The notes under the pieces are model-generated. The model did not search any database. It was not told the origin of the DNA and saw nothing but the letters and a program-made list of their open reading frames with translations. The position numbers and the translations under genes were made by a program. Positions 44,030 through 52,851 of a DNA stretch of 64,000 nucleotides are shown here, in pieces. Where the stretch lies: positions 34,005 to 98,004 of the forward strand of contig JAFLBF010000013.1 of assembly GCA_017303895.1 (NCBI GenBank), in the 5' to 3' direction. Numbering within the stretch: the first letter of the stretch is position 1; the number at the start of each line of letters is the position of its first letter. This stretch comes from Bacteroidota bacterium. Its GTDB lineage: Bacteria; Bacteroidota; Bacteroidia; 2-12-FULL-35-15.

Positions 44030-45628
44030 ATGAAAACAAAACGTTTAGTTTGGGCATTGAGCCTTTCTGTATTTTTTAATGCTGCAGCTATTGCGCAGGA
44101 CGGTGATACTAAAGTTGATCCTTACAAAGCTGATGCGAAGTTCAATTATGGAAATTATGAAGGCGCATTGGACGATTATTTGAATCTTTTGGATGCTGAT
44201 CCTAAAAATGATAAATACAATTATAATATTGCTATTTGTTATTTGAACACCAATATCAATAAATCAAAAGCGATCCCATATCTGGAGATCCTTACCCGCA
44301 AGCCTAAATTCGATCCGAATGCCATGTATTTGTTGGGTAGAGCCTATCATTACGCCTATCGTTTTGATGATGCCATCAAAGCATATAATACCTTCAAACA
44401 AACCGGTCGTGGTAATGCTGAGAACTTAGCTGATGTAGATCGTCAGATCCAGTTTTGTATCAATGCCAAAGAGTGGATGAAGTTTCCTTTGGATGTGAAA
44501 TTTGAAAACCTGGGGACGAATGTCAATTCTCCTTATGCCGATTATTACCCGTTTGTACCAAGTGACGAATCGTTCATTATTTTCAATTCACGCAGACAGG
44601 ATGATGCTTCTGTAAAACAAAATGAAGATGGAACCTATCCGGCAGCTATTTACATTGCTAAAGTAACGGAAGGCAATTTTATTAAAGCAAAGAACATCGG
44701 TCCGCCTATTTCTAAAAAAGATGGAGAGCAGGAAGTGATCGGTTTATCGGCAACAGGTGAATTCATGTTGTTGTACTATACCAATTTAAAAGGAGTAGGA
44801 GATATTTATGTTACTTCAACCGATAAGAACCGCAGTTTTAAGACAGCAGAAAAATTATCGGAGAATATCAATTCTTCCAAAGCAGAAGAGATCGCGGCTT
44901 GTATCAGTGTGGATGGAAATACACTTTATTTTGCAAGTACACGTGAAGGTGGATTTGGTGGCACCGATCTTTATTTCAGTAAAAAATTACCGAATGGCAC
45001 CTGGGGGCCTGCACAAAATTTAGGCAAAGAGATCAATACGTCATTTGATGAAGATTTCCCGAATTTATCAGCCGATGGAAAAGTATTGTATTTCAGTTCT
45101 AATGGCCATACAACCATGGGTGGATACGATATCTTTAAAGCTGAATTGAATGCTGCTACTAGTCAGTTCAGCAATCCGAAGAACATTGGTTATCCGATCA
45201 ATACTCCGGAAGATAATTATAATTTCCGCGTTTCGAGCAATGGACGTTATGGTTATATTTCCGCATTACGCGATGGTGGATTGGGTGATCTGGATATTTA
45301 CCGTGTTACGTTCAACGAGATCGAGCCGGAATATTCAGTTATGAATGGAAATATTTCTTCAGCTGATTCAACACAAAAATTGAATTACTCAGATGTATTT
45401 ATTACTGTAACAGATACTAAAACACAGGAGATCGTGGGTAACTATTTACCGAATCCGAATAGCGGAAGATATGTGATGGTGCTTTCCCCGGGAACCTATG
45501 AAGTGAGCATTGAAGCCAATGGATTTGTACCAGTAAGCGAAAAGGTAACGATCCTTGATAAGAGTTCATTCAAGTTTGAGATCTCGAAAGATATTCATCT
45601 CAAGCCCGAAGGTTATCAGAATAAGTAA
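44030..45628 (+). CDS. TPR-PD40 envelope protein related to PorE but lacking the OmpA domain
   Basis: 532 residues from the ATG at 44030, which begins the signal peptide (cleavage after AIAQ). TPRs at about 35-140 are followed by a beta-propeller with blocks such as SADGKVLYFSSNGHTTMGGYDIF and DGGLGDLDIYRV, then a C-terminal carboxypeptidase-regulatory-like beta domain (YVMVLSPGTYEVSIEANGF). The protein stops where the 2581-4530 paralogue goes on into its OmpA domain, so it cannot bind peptidoglycan that way. The signal peptide has no clear lipobox. It may work with T9SS or motility parts; that is inference from architecture. A terminator follows. Confidence 0.8.
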   Translation: MKTKRLVWALSLSVFFNAAAIAQDGDTKVDPYKADAKFNYGNYEGALDDYLNLLDADPKNDKYNYNIAICYLNTNINKSKAIPYLEILTRKPKFDPNAMYLLGRAYHYAYRFDDAIKAYNTFKQTGRGNAENLADVDRQIQFCINAKEWMKFPLDVKFENLGTNVNSPYADYYPFVPSDESFIIFNSRRQDDASVKQNEDGTYPAAIYIAKVTEGNFIKAKNIGPPISKKDGEQEVIGLSATGEFMLLYYTNLKGVGDIYVTSTDKNRSFKTAEKLSENINSSKAEEIAACISVDGNTLYFASTREGGFGGTDLYFSKKLPNGTWGPAQNLGKEINTSFDEDFPNLSADGKVLYFSSNGHTTMGGYDIFKAELNAATSQFSNPKNIGYPINTPEDNYNFRVSSNGRYGYISALRDGGLGDLDIYRVTFNEIEPEYSVMNGNISSADSTQKLNYSDVFITVTDTKTQEIVGNYLPNPNSGRYVMVLSPGTYEVSIEANGFVPVSEKVTILDKSSFKFEISKDIHLKPEGYQNK

Positions 45629-45634
45629 AAACAA

Positions 45635-45662
45635 AAATCCCCGACAAACTTGCCGGGGATTT
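45635..45662. terminator. Bidirectional terminator
   Basis: AAATCCCCG pairs with CGGGGATTT over a 10-base loop. It lies between two convergent genes. Confidence 0.82.
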
Positions 45663-45666
45663 CTGT

Positions 45667-46530
45667 TTACTCCATTAACAAGGCTTCTATTTTCTTTATT
45701 GTTTGTTCTTCAAATACACTTGCTTCATCTCTCGAGTAGCCCTTATGAATTTCAGCAATATCTCCTTTTTTGTCGATCAATATAAAAGTAGGAAATCCAT
45801 CCAGTTTTAATTTCTTTACTAGTTTACTGTTTCTGTCAACCAATACAGGGATTCTTATGTTTTTATTATTAACGAACGTTTTTATCGTTTCTGTACTATC
45901 GATACCATTGTTAACAAAATAGATAGCAACATCCTTGTTGTCTTTAAAATGATCAAATACAGCTTCCATTTTAGGATATTGTCTGAAACAAACACCACAG
46001 GCTTTATACCAAAAATCCAATAAAACAACCTTTCCTTTTAATGATGTATTTGACAATATGGAATCGCTTGTATTAATTGATGTTAATTGATATTCAACTG
46101 ATTCGTGCTTAAATTCAATATCTGTTTTTGCTTCGTAGCTTATCCAAGGAACGGCAAAATAAAGCCATACTGCGAAAGCAGCTATTATAAGTCCCGTGTA
46201 TAATGTTCTTTTAATTAAGCTATTTAAGCTGGATAAGTAGTGTCCGGATAAAAATGATAAAAAACATATTGTAATTAAAACCGGTAGATCCCAGGAAAAA
46301 TTGATAGAGCAGGAGTATCCAATCAATAAAATGATATACCAAAACAGCAAAAGTGTTTTATAACTTTTTAATTTAATAGATTTAATCCCTGCTACTGATC
46401 CTGCAATAAAGTAAAGTAGAAAAGCAGTAGAGAACGTAATTAGATTCTGTTGAAAAGACCATGTGAAATTAATTGTAAATCCGATGATTCCACCTAGTAG
46501 AAAAAATATAATGACGTTTAAAGATTTCAT
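45667..46530 (-). CDS. Membrane-anchored thioredoxin-like protein (TlpA/redoxin type)
   Basis: 287 residues. About five membrane helices fill residues 5-130, and a thioredoxin-fold domain follows from about 140. Its active site reads FWYKACGVCFRQYP, a CxxC motif, and the cis-Pro region is DGFPTFILIDKKG. The domain would face the periplasm and could form or reduce disulfides. It lies 31 bases after a gene for an eight-cysteine, fulvocin-like peptide, so oxidative folding of that peptide, or redox immunity, is a natural guess. It is not a MauE or DsbD homologue as far as I can see. Confidence 0.8.
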   Translation of the reverse strand: MKSLNVIIFFLLGGIIGFTINFTWSFQQNLITFSTAFLLYFIAGSVAGIKSIKLKSYKTLLLFWYIILLIGYSCSINFSWDLPVLITICFLSFLSGHYLSSLNSLIKRTLYTGLIIAAFAVWLYFAVPWISYEAKTDIEFKHESVEYQLTSINTSDSILSNTSLKGKVVLLDFWYKACGVCFRQYPKMEAVFDHFKDNKDVAIYFVNNGIDSTETIKTFVNNKNIRIPVLVDRNSKLVKKLKLDGFPTFILIDKKGDIAEIHKGYSRDEASVFEEQTIKKIEALLME

Positions 46531-46561
46531 AAAAATATAGCTGTTTCGGTCTTTTTAATCC

Positions 46562-47200
46562 TTAATTCCAACCACACATCCCTTTGCAGGAATAGGTCCA
46601 AAGTGTTCCGCATCCATGAGCAGAGTCTATGCATCGAGATGTTTTACATGTCATATTCATGGAACACCAATCAGAGCTTGTGCTGCATTCGCAATCATCA
46701 ACTCTGTCCCCTCCGCCTCCTGAAATAGGTCCTTTGTTATTTTCAAAAGTATCTAAAGATCCGACAATTATAACTAAATCATCAAAAATAAATTGTCCTT
46801 TTGCTTTTGCTATCCATTCTTTATGAAAAACTTCTTTAAATTGTTTTTCTTGCATACTTCCTGGAATGTACAATTCTTTTGAAATATTATTTAGTAGTTC
46901 TTTTAATAATTCCATTTGATAATTATTAAAATCATTTTTATTTAATACTTCATTGATCTTGTCTTTCCACAATCCTGCTTTTTGCTCCGGTTTAAGAGTG
47001 TTAAAAAGTTGTTTTTGTTCATCTTTCCCAAAACTTAACAATTCTATTCTCATTGAATGAGAATCTTGGTTTGAACCGTTAAAAGATGTTTTTCTTGCTA
47101 CAGAAGAATTGTTTTCAATTTTTTCTTTCTCCTTCTGACAAGACACAACAATTGCTGACAGCATGCCAATGGCGAATAATGATAAAACTATTTTTTTCAT
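46562..47200 (-). CDS. Fulvocin C-like bacteriocin precursor
   Basis: 212 residues. A lipoprotein-like signal peptide ends in VVSC, followed by a charged helical region to about 155, a glycine-rich hinge (GPISGGGGDR) and a Cys-rich tail. The last 45 residues hold eight cysteines with spacing C-x-C-x6-C-x5-C-x4-C-x6-C-x7-C-x3-C. They also contain CSTSSDWC and GCGTLWTYSC. From memory, mature fulvocin C of Myxococcus fulvus is a 45-residue peptide with eight cysteines and a very similar CSTASDYC and GCGTGW pattern. Cleavage near residue 167 is inferred. A thioredoxin-like gene follows and a small HTH gene precedes it. Antibacterial activity is not shown. Confidence 0.72.
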   Translation of the reverse strand: MKKIVLSLFAIGMLSAIVVSCQKEKEKIENNSSVARKTSFNGSNQDSHSMRIELLSFGKDEQKQLFNTLKPEQKAGLWKDKINEVLNKNDFNNYQMELLKELLNNISKELYIPGSMQEKQFKEVFHKEWIAKAKGQFIFDDLVIIVGSLDTFENNKGPISGGGGDRVDDCECSTSSDWCSMNMTCKTSRCIDSAHGCGTLWTYSCKGMCGWN

Positions 47201-47263
47201 TTTAATTGATACTGTTACTATTTACAGAAAAGCTTTAAAGGTTAGTATTGGATCCTGACCTTA

Positions 47264-47329
47264 TCGCTGCAGTCGATAATTCAAAATCGCTGCAAACTTA
47301 TCTGCGCTCACTGACAAATTTTGGCAGTG
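47264..47329. promoter_or_regulatory. Repeat-rich control region between the HTH gene and the bacteriocin gene
   Basis: TCGCTGCA occurs at 47264-47271 and 47287-47294, 23 bases apart. A 21-base near-perfect palindrome, CACTG...CAGTG with one mismatch pair, lies at 47309-47329, 9 bases after the HTH stop. These could be operators for the 66-residue HTH protein. The palindrome might also end transcription of the HTH gene, though no T run follows it on the minus strand. Confidence 0.45.
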
Positions 47330-47338
47330 AAATTTTTT

Positions 47339-47539
47339 CTATTTTTTTAACAGATAGCTTTTCGACCTTCTGCAAAATTCAATTGCTGTTCCACGCTCAT
47401 TTACTGATTGGATCAATCGATACAATGTACGTTCCGAAATTTTTAATCGCTCTGCTAATTCCTTTGGTGTGCCTGTGTTTCCAAACTTTGCAAGTTTTAC
47501 TACTTGCTCTGCTTTTTCGTGATACTCTGTAAATTTCAT
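47339..47539 (-). CDS. Small helix-turn-helix protein (66 residues)
   Basis: The protein is essentially one winged-HTH domain of the HTH_11/DeoR type: TPKELAERLKISERTLYRLIQSV is the helix pair, followed by a wing (TAIEFCRRSKSYLL). It has no sensor domain. It is transcribed toward the bacteriocin precursor, 138 bases upstream of it, and is a likely local regulator. Proteins of this size and type are often found beside short secreted peptides in Bacteroidota, as I recall. Confidence 0.68.
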   Translation of the reverse strand: MKFTEYHEKAEQVVKLAKFGNTGTPKELAERLKISERTLYRLIQSVNERGTAIEFCRRSKSYLLKK

Positions 47540-47703
47540 AACAAAATGAATACGAGTACAAGATTACTTTGATATCAAAAAAGTAGAAAACCTATTTTGA
47601 ACAGATTTTAGGTTTCGGAATAATAAGGCATTGAAAATTAGGGATATGCCGAGAATATTGACTTTTAGAAGAGTTGATCAGGAATTTTACAGGTGTAAGA
47701 TTT

Positions 47704-48321
47704 TTATTGCATCCGTTCTGCTTTCTTTCCTTTCTTCGCCCTCCATCTGTTCCAAAACGTTTTTGTATAACGCTGATCAGTTGGATATTTTCTATCCTTT
47801 GTGAGATTATTAAAAATAAGTGCTACGATCAATAATATTACCGCACCTGATAATACAGGAGATAAAACATACATGTATCCCAAGGCTTTTATTTTCTCTG
47901 TTCCAATTACTGCTATCAGTGAAGTAGCTCCTCCCGGAGGATGTAATGTTTTGGTGATCTGCATCACAACAATGGATAGTGCAACAGCTAAGGGTGCTGT
48001 TAGCCAGATGATGTCGGGTAAAAATTTATAAATGCTCACACCTATGATCGCGGAGATCAAATGCCCGCCAATTAAATTTCGGGGCTGTGCCAGCGGACTC
48101 TGAATCGCGCCATATACCAATACGCTGGAGGCACCAAATGAACCGATCAAAAAGATATTCTCGATTCTGCTGACATGTAAACTTTGGAAATAGGCAATAA
48201 GTCCGATCCCGATAAATGCACCTATAAACGACCAGAACAACTCTTTGCCGTCTATCAGTGTTTCCTTGTAAATAACATATTTGGAGATACGAATGCTTCT
48301 CTGAATGCGCTTTTTAACCAT
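47704..48321 (-). CDS. HPP-family membrane protein
   Basis: 205 residues with four membrane helices. The family name motif is present in KTLHPPGGATSLIAV, preceded by SPLAQPRNLIGGHLISAIIG. HPP proteins are proposed nitrite or anion transporters, known best from plants and cyanobacteria. The N-terminus is basic and cytoplasmic. It stands alone between the bacteriocin locus and the nuclease gene. Confidence 0.85.
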   Translation of the reverse strand: MVKKRIQRSIRISKYVIYKETLIDGKELFWSFIGAFIGIGLIAYFQSLHVSRIENIFLIGSFGASSVLVYGAIQSPLAQPRNLIGGHLISAIIGVSIYKFLPDIIWLTAPLAVALSIVVMQITKTLHPPGGATSLIAVIGTEKIKALGYMYVLSPVLSGAVILLIVALIFNNLTKDRKYPTDQRYTKTFWNRWRAKKGKKAERMQ

Positions 48322-48360
48322 ATAATTGCTTAATGCTCAAAAATAAGGCATTGAATGGCA

Positions 48361-49131
48361 TTAACCAAAAATAGTGTTCAATACTTTTGCAAGATAAAAA
48401 CCGCCTTTCAATAATTGTTTCTCAACGATCTCCTTGTTGGTACTCATGTATTCCGGAGTAATGGTATTGTCTTTTACTTCATAGGCTTTAGAAAGTAAGG
48501 TGCGACTGTCATTCATCCAGGCAACAGGATCAACAGCTTTTGGTTTTAAGGTCTTGCTCAGCTTCAAACGTTTAGCAGTTGCTAAACATGATTCCGTACT
48601 GATGCTATTGGCGCGGATAATATCTGTATCCCAGATCCGGTGCAAATTAAAATCTTTATCGTTGTATTTCACTTTCACCTCATTTCCGCCTTTGTCAGAT
48701 CCATAGCCTGCATGCAAAGGTTGTGCAATGTCTCCACACAAATGAAATAGTATTTTGATGTCTTTCGCTACATCTTCCGCTTTCATGGTCTTGTAATTTT
48801 TTAACTCCGCGATGACAATATCTAACTCCGAAATGATATCTCCATCTTTTGCTTTTACATAGGTAGCATCTTTCTCGATGTTCACATAATGCCATGGCTT
48901 CATATAGTCCAAGGATTTATCCGATTTAATATCATCCATCCAGGTAGCTGCTTTTTCAAAGCTCATATCTCCTAAGTAGGAACTTACTTTCTTTAATACT
49001 TTTCCTTTGATATTGGCTTTGGCGATCTGTGCTACAATTTGGTGACCTTCTGCTCCCCAGGCAAATGTGAGCGTAGGAGCAAGGCTAAAAATAAATGCAA
49101 GGAATGCGATCAGAATGGAGTTCTTTTTCAT
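48361..49131 (-). CDS. S1/P1-type secreted nuclease
   Basis: 256 residues. A signal peptide ends so that the mature protein would begin with Trp (FA/WGAEGHQ), the zinc-binding N-terminus of this family. Further zinc ligands are visible: the His in GHQIVAQIA, WMDDI, PWHYVNI, LFHLCGDIAQPLHAG with its Asp and His, and NLHRIWDTDI. These enzymes cut single-stranded DNA and RNA in the periplasm or outside. The extra Cys in HLCGD is less common (usually HLVGD or HFIGD). Confidence 0.9.
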   Translation of the reverse strand: MKKNSILIAFLAFIFSLAPTLTFAWGAEGHQIVAQIAKANIKGKVLKKVSSYLGDMSFEKAATWMDDIKSDKSLDYMKPWHYVNIEKDATYVKAKDGDIISELDIVIAELKNYKTMKAEDVAKDIKILFHLCGDIAQPLHAGYGSDKGGNEVKVKYNDKDFNLHRIWDTDIIRANSISTESCLATAKRLKLSKTLKPKAVDPVAWMNDSRTLLSKAYEVKDNTITPEYMSTNKEIVEKQLLKGGFYLAKVLNTIFG

Positions 49132-49211
49132 TTGGGGTGTTTAGTTTATGCCTACAAATTTACAATTTTAGCGGGCGATGAGCAACCACTAAATTTAATA
49201 AAATGTTATCA

Positions 49212-49574
49212 TTAAAACTGACCGGACAATACGATCCACCACAAAATCACATCCCATATCCAGAGGATAAATGAATAGAGTAGGGCAAGCACCAAGGATG
49301 ATTCTGTATAACGTTTGATAAGATGTATAGAAACGCCTGCTATGATAAATCCCAGCGACCAGAATATTCCTACACCTATGAGCGCTGCCCATACCCAGTC
49401 GCCATGCCATTCATCAAATGCAGGAAATGCTGTTAATAAAGGTTGTGCAGGAAAGTAGAGCAGTGCTCCCCACAAGCCCATACTCAGCAAACCAATGCCT
49501 GCTGCAATTGGAAATGCCAGTATTGAAAATTTAGTATTGAAGGATAAGGATCGCCAGTAGTTGAGCATATTCAT
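49212..49574 (-). CDS. Small membrane protein (120 residues)
   Basis: Three membrane helices at about 15-40, 57-80 and 92-115, rich in Trp. No known motif. It is 15 bases after the DUF6544-like gene and is probably the last gene of its operon. I cannot assign a function. Confidence 0.6.
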   Translation of the reverse strand: MNMLNYWRSLSFNTKFSILAFPIAAGIGLLSMGLWGALLYFPAQPLLTAFPAFDEWHGDWVWAALIGVGIFWSLGFIIAGVSIHLIKRYTESSLVLALLYSFILWIWDVILWWIVLSGQF

Positions 49575-49589
49575 TTAGTTAATACAAAA

Positions 49590-50678
49590 TTATTCATTTA
49601 TATTATATTGAACATCTACTGTTTCAAACTGACCATAACATAACTTTTTATCGGGGTAAGTATAGATCGCATCGGCATATCCAGCGATCTTGTATCCATG
49701 CTGTGCTTTGTAATTTTTGAGTGGTGTTTCCCATGGTAATTTTTTGCCTGCATCAGCAGCGTAGCGATCATTGGAAACAAAGTTGACCAAAGCCCCTTCC
49801 TCATTAAAATACAACCAGGCTGTAATGGTGATATTGTTATTGGTAAAACTTGCCTTCACATTATTTCCATCTGTTTCCAGCCATTCTATCCGTTTGTCGA
49901 TCAGTGTGGCTGGTGCCAGGCAACACATGTCATTAAAGAATGTGACCGTTTCAGCCATGTCCATTTCCGGGCCATCCTGATATTGTACTTTTATGAGTGA
50001 AAACAAACGAATGTCCATATACGCATCACCATTTTTGAAACAATGGTATCCGGCAACGGGCAACTTCATCATTTTTGCTTTCATGAAGAACAATCGGGTA
50101 GGGGTATGCATAAAATTATATTGCTCCGATGTAAAAGGCATCCATTCCGATTGTTCATCTTTTCTGATCTGTCCTTTAAATGTAATTTTAAAATTGTTGA
50201 CCTTAGGCTTACCGATAGCGCCTGTATATTTTAAATAACGCTGAACTGGTTCCGGTAAATTTGCGATATCCCCTGCTGTGATAATGTTATTATCAAAATA
50301 CTTCTTTTCTAATAAGTATTCTTTTACTTCCTTTTGATAATAAGATTGAAATTGAAAGGTGGCAAAACCAATTACAGCGGCAATGAATAGAATGATATTC
50401 GCGATGCTCCCATATTTTGCATCCTGCCAGGAGAAATAGATAAGTGTTTGTGAAATGATGATCGCCAAAGCCAATGGAAGCCACCAATAGGAATGATTGA
50501 ACAGGCGAAGTGTTCCTGCAACAAAAAATAATAATGTACTTATCAGCCAAAGAATACCCAAAGGTTTCGATATAGGAATGGAAAGCTGGTTGACGTTTGT
50601 TATTTCAAATGCTTTGACAAAGCCAAGAACATGGATCAGTCCGTGAATAAAGATCAAAAAAAGTAAAATGTATTTCAT
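49590..50678 (-). CDS. DUF6544-family membrane protein
   Basis: 362 residues. Four membrane helices fill residues 1-110. The soluble remainder begins PVQRYLKYTGAIGKPKV and contains MKAKMMKLPVAGYHCFKNG and DGPEMDMAETVTFFNDMCCLAP, which I recognise as the DUF6544 (formerly DUF6920) pattern. The function is not known. Its neighbours are a GyrI-like protein and two small membrane proteins. Confidence 0.7.
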   Translation of the reverse strand: MKYILLFLIFIHGLIHVLGFVKAFEITNVNQLSIPISKPLGILWLISTLLFFVAGTLRLFNHSYWWLPLALAIIISQTLIYFSWQDAKYGSIANIILFIAAVIGFATFQFQSYYQKEVKEYLLEKKYFDNNIITAGDIANLPEPVQRYLKYTGAIGKPKVNNFKITFKGQIRKDEQSEWMPFTSEQYNFMHTPTRLFFMKAKMMKLPVAGYHCFKNGDAYMDIRLFSLIKVQYQDGPEMDMAETVTFFNDMCCLAPATLIDKRIEWLETDGNNVKASFTNNNITITAWLYFNEEGALVNFVSNDRYAADAGKKLPWETPLKNYKAQHGYKIAGYADAIYTYPDKKLCYGQFETVDVQYNINE

Positions 50679-50741
50679 TCTGCTCGTTTTATAAAAGCGA
50701 AACTATTACAAAATGGATTATATTTTAATGATTTAGATCAT

Positions 50742-51227
50742 TTAGATTTTCTTTTTTATAGGAACCCAGATCTCTTCTTCTGAAGCCGGATCATTGTTCT
50801 TATACTTTTCTCCCAATACTTCAAAATGCGGACGGTGGTCGAGTTCATATCCTGATTGTGGCAACCATGTTCCGAAAATATATTGAAATGTAGCAGGAGC
50901 ATTGGCTGGAGTTCCTTTATGCAGGAACACGGCATACATTCCCGCAGGAAGTTCAAATAATTCCATGCCATCAGGTATATCATGGGTATCGCTGACTTCA
51001 CATAATGCCCATTTTTGAAATTCACGTGCCGGATCGAAATTATTAAAATGATCCGGAGAGTCATACACTTGAAGAGAGTATAGCAATTGGTCTTTTGCGT
51101 GTTTGATCTGTGAGCGGTTTTGCATAAAGGAGCGCCACAGCTCCGGTGTTTTATTATTCACCAAACTCATACGCAAGGTTTTCCCAAGCAGTTGTTTGGT
51201 CGTGCTATTTTCTATTCTTAAAAACAT
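50742..51227 (-). CDS. GyrI-like small-molecule binding protein
   Basis: 161 residues of the GyrI/AraC effector-binding fold. Recognisable parts: LWRSFMQNRSQIKH near residue 30, ELFELPAGMYAVFLHKGTP in the middle, and the end YELDHRPHFEVLGEKY with EEEIWVPIKKK. It has no DNA-binding domain. Stand-alone members of this fold bind hydrophobic or cationic small molecules. Its ATG follows the stop of the upstream gene directly, so the two are cotranscribed. Confidence 0.8.
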   Translation of the reverse strand: MFLRIENSTTKQLLGKTLRMSLVNNKTPELWRSFMQNRSQIKHAKDQLLYSLQVYDSPDHFNNFDPAREFQKWALCEVSDTHDIPDGMELFELPAGMYAVFLHKGTPANAPATFQYIFGTWLPQSGYELDHRPHFEVLGEKYKNNDPASEEEIWVPIKKKI

Positions 51228-51617
51228 CTATTTATTTTTATAAAGTAAAAATCCTAATACCAATAACATAAACCCTACAGTCCCCATAATATAATGCAAT
51301 GCATCGGTCATTTGTAGCATAAGTACTTGTATGATGATCCAACCCAATAACAAAGAACCTTGTGCCATTACCATCAGTACTGATTTGGGATGTGATTTAT
51401 AAGTAAAGTAAGCTGTAAGTAAACTGTAAACACCATTAACCATGAATAAAACAATGCCGGGAATAAGGAATGTATTAAATGGACTGTGTTGCAGGTAATG
51501 TGTATTCATGCCCATTTTGCTGCCTGTTGGATCAATGATAAATAAGAAACCGGCAGGTAATGCACCAATCGCATTAAAAAGCAGCAGAATGATACAGATG
51601 ATCTTTACTTTTTTCAT
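51228..51617 (-). CDS. Small membrane protein (129 residues)
   Basis: Four membrane helices with short loops; a polar stretch at 29-48 (DPTGSKMGMNTHYLQHS) lies between helices 1 and 2. No family is recognised. It ends directly at the start of the GyrI-like gene and begins 1 base after the TPR gene, so it belongs to the same operon. Confidence 0.62.
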   Translation of the reverse strand: MKKVKIICIILLLFNAIGALPAGFLFIIDPTGSKMGMNTHYLQHSPFNTFLIPGIVLFMVNGVYSLLTAYFTYKSHPKSVLMVMAQGSLLLGWIIIQVLMLQMTDALHYIMGTVGFMLLVLGFLLYKNK

Positions 51618-51618
51618 T

Positions 51619-52785
51619 TTACTTTTTCGATAATTGCTTGGCTATTTCTTTGTCTTCTTTGGCTTTTTGTTTTTCTCCCAGCTCTTCATAAGCAATAGCT
51701 CTGTTGGCATAAGCTTGAGAATTATCTTTTAGCAATTCAATGGATCTGGTAAAATCTTCAACGGCTCCTTTATAATCCTTTAATGCAATTTTGGCTGCTC
51801 CACGGTTGTTATAGGCGGATGCATTATTGGGATCAAGTTCAATGGAACGGTTCAAATCGACTAAGGCGCCTTTAAAATCTTTCAATACCATCTTCGTATC
51901 ACCACGTTTGTTATACGCTTGAGGATAATTGGGATCCAGCTCTACGGCTTTGTTCATGTCCAGTAAGGCTTCTTTGTGTTGATTCAAATAGTACTTTGCC
52001 ATTCCACGATTGTTGTATGCTTTGGCATTGGCCGGATCGAGTTGAAGAGCTTTGTTGAAACTAGCGATGGCTTCGTTGTAAAGTCCCAGTTCATTTTGAA
52101 TAAATCCTTTTCCTAAATAGTATTTCACTTCCATTTTAGGATCATGGTCTATTTGTAACAATGTGTTATAATCGTCCAATGCAGCTTTAAATTCTTTAAG
52201 GTCGTAATAGGCTTTTGCTCTTCCGTATAATGCTGCATTATCGTTGGAATTGATGCTTAAACTTTTGGAATAATCTTCTATCGCGCCTTTTAGATCACCT
52301 TGTTCGTTTTTGATATCGGCTCTGCCATTGATGGCGAGTGTAAAGCGGGGATCGACAGCAATGGTTTTGTTCAGATCATCCAAGGCAGCTTTCAGGTCTT
52401 TTATTTCGGCATATACCAAAGCGCGACCATAATACGCATCTATAAAATTGGGCTGCAAGCTTATGGCTTTTGCATAATCTTCAATAGCACCTTTATGATC
52501 TGTCAGCGCATGTTTGGCAACTGCCCGGCTGTTCCAGGCACGGTGATCATCGGGTTTTAATTCCAATAGGGTAGTAAGGTCGGCCACCGATGCTTTATAA
52601 TCGCCAATAGCTTGTTCATAGAACGAACGTTTGAGCAAAGCATCCGTATTCTTCGGATTCATCTTCAGAAAAAAACTCTGATCCTTGATCTTATTTCTGT
52701 AGTTCGGATATTCCGATGTGTCTTTTTGAGCTACAGCAATTGTGGAAATGAATATAAATGATAAACAAAAAAATCTGTTGAGCAT
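51619..52785 (-). CDS. Secreted TPR protein
   Basis: 388 residues with a signal peptide ending in AVAQ. About ten regular TPRs fill residues 40-375; each ends with a proline or acidic turn (ELKPDDHRAWNSRAVAKHA, LDPNYPQAYNKRGDTKMVL). It would act as a protein-binding scaffold in the periplasm. It has no catalytic part and lacks the SpoIIE linker seen in the sensors at 24-32 kb. Confidence 0.82.
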   Translation of the reverse strand: MLNRFFCLSFIFISTIAVAQKDTSEYPNYRNKIKDQSFFLKMNPKNTDALLKRSFYEQAIGDYKASVADLTTLLELKPDDHRAWNSRAVAKHALTDHKGAIEDYAKAISLQPNFIDAYYGRALVYAEIKDLKAALDDLNKTIAVDPRFTLAINGRADIKNEQGDLKGAIEDYSKSLSINSNDNAALYGRAKAYYDLKEFKAALDDYNTLLQIDHDPKMEVKYYLGKGFIQNELGLYNEAIASFNKALQLDPANAKAYNNRGMAKYYLNQHKEALLDMNKAVELDPNYPQAYNKRGDTKMVLKDFKGALVDLNRSIELDPNNASAYNNRGAAKIALKDYKGAVEDFTRSIELLKDNSQAYANRAIAYEELGEKQKAKEDKEIAKQLSKK

Positions 52786-52825
52786 ATCTTACAATGTTTT
52801 TATGAAGTGCTTTGCAATTAAGCCT

Positions 52826-52847
52826 TTGCAGGTGTTATCACCTGCAA
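52826..52847. repeat. Hairpin repeat, copy 2
   Basis: TTGCAGGTG, a TTAT loop and CACCTGCAA form a perfect 9-base stem. No T run follows. Confidence 0.6.
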
Positions 52848-52851
52848 TGAA

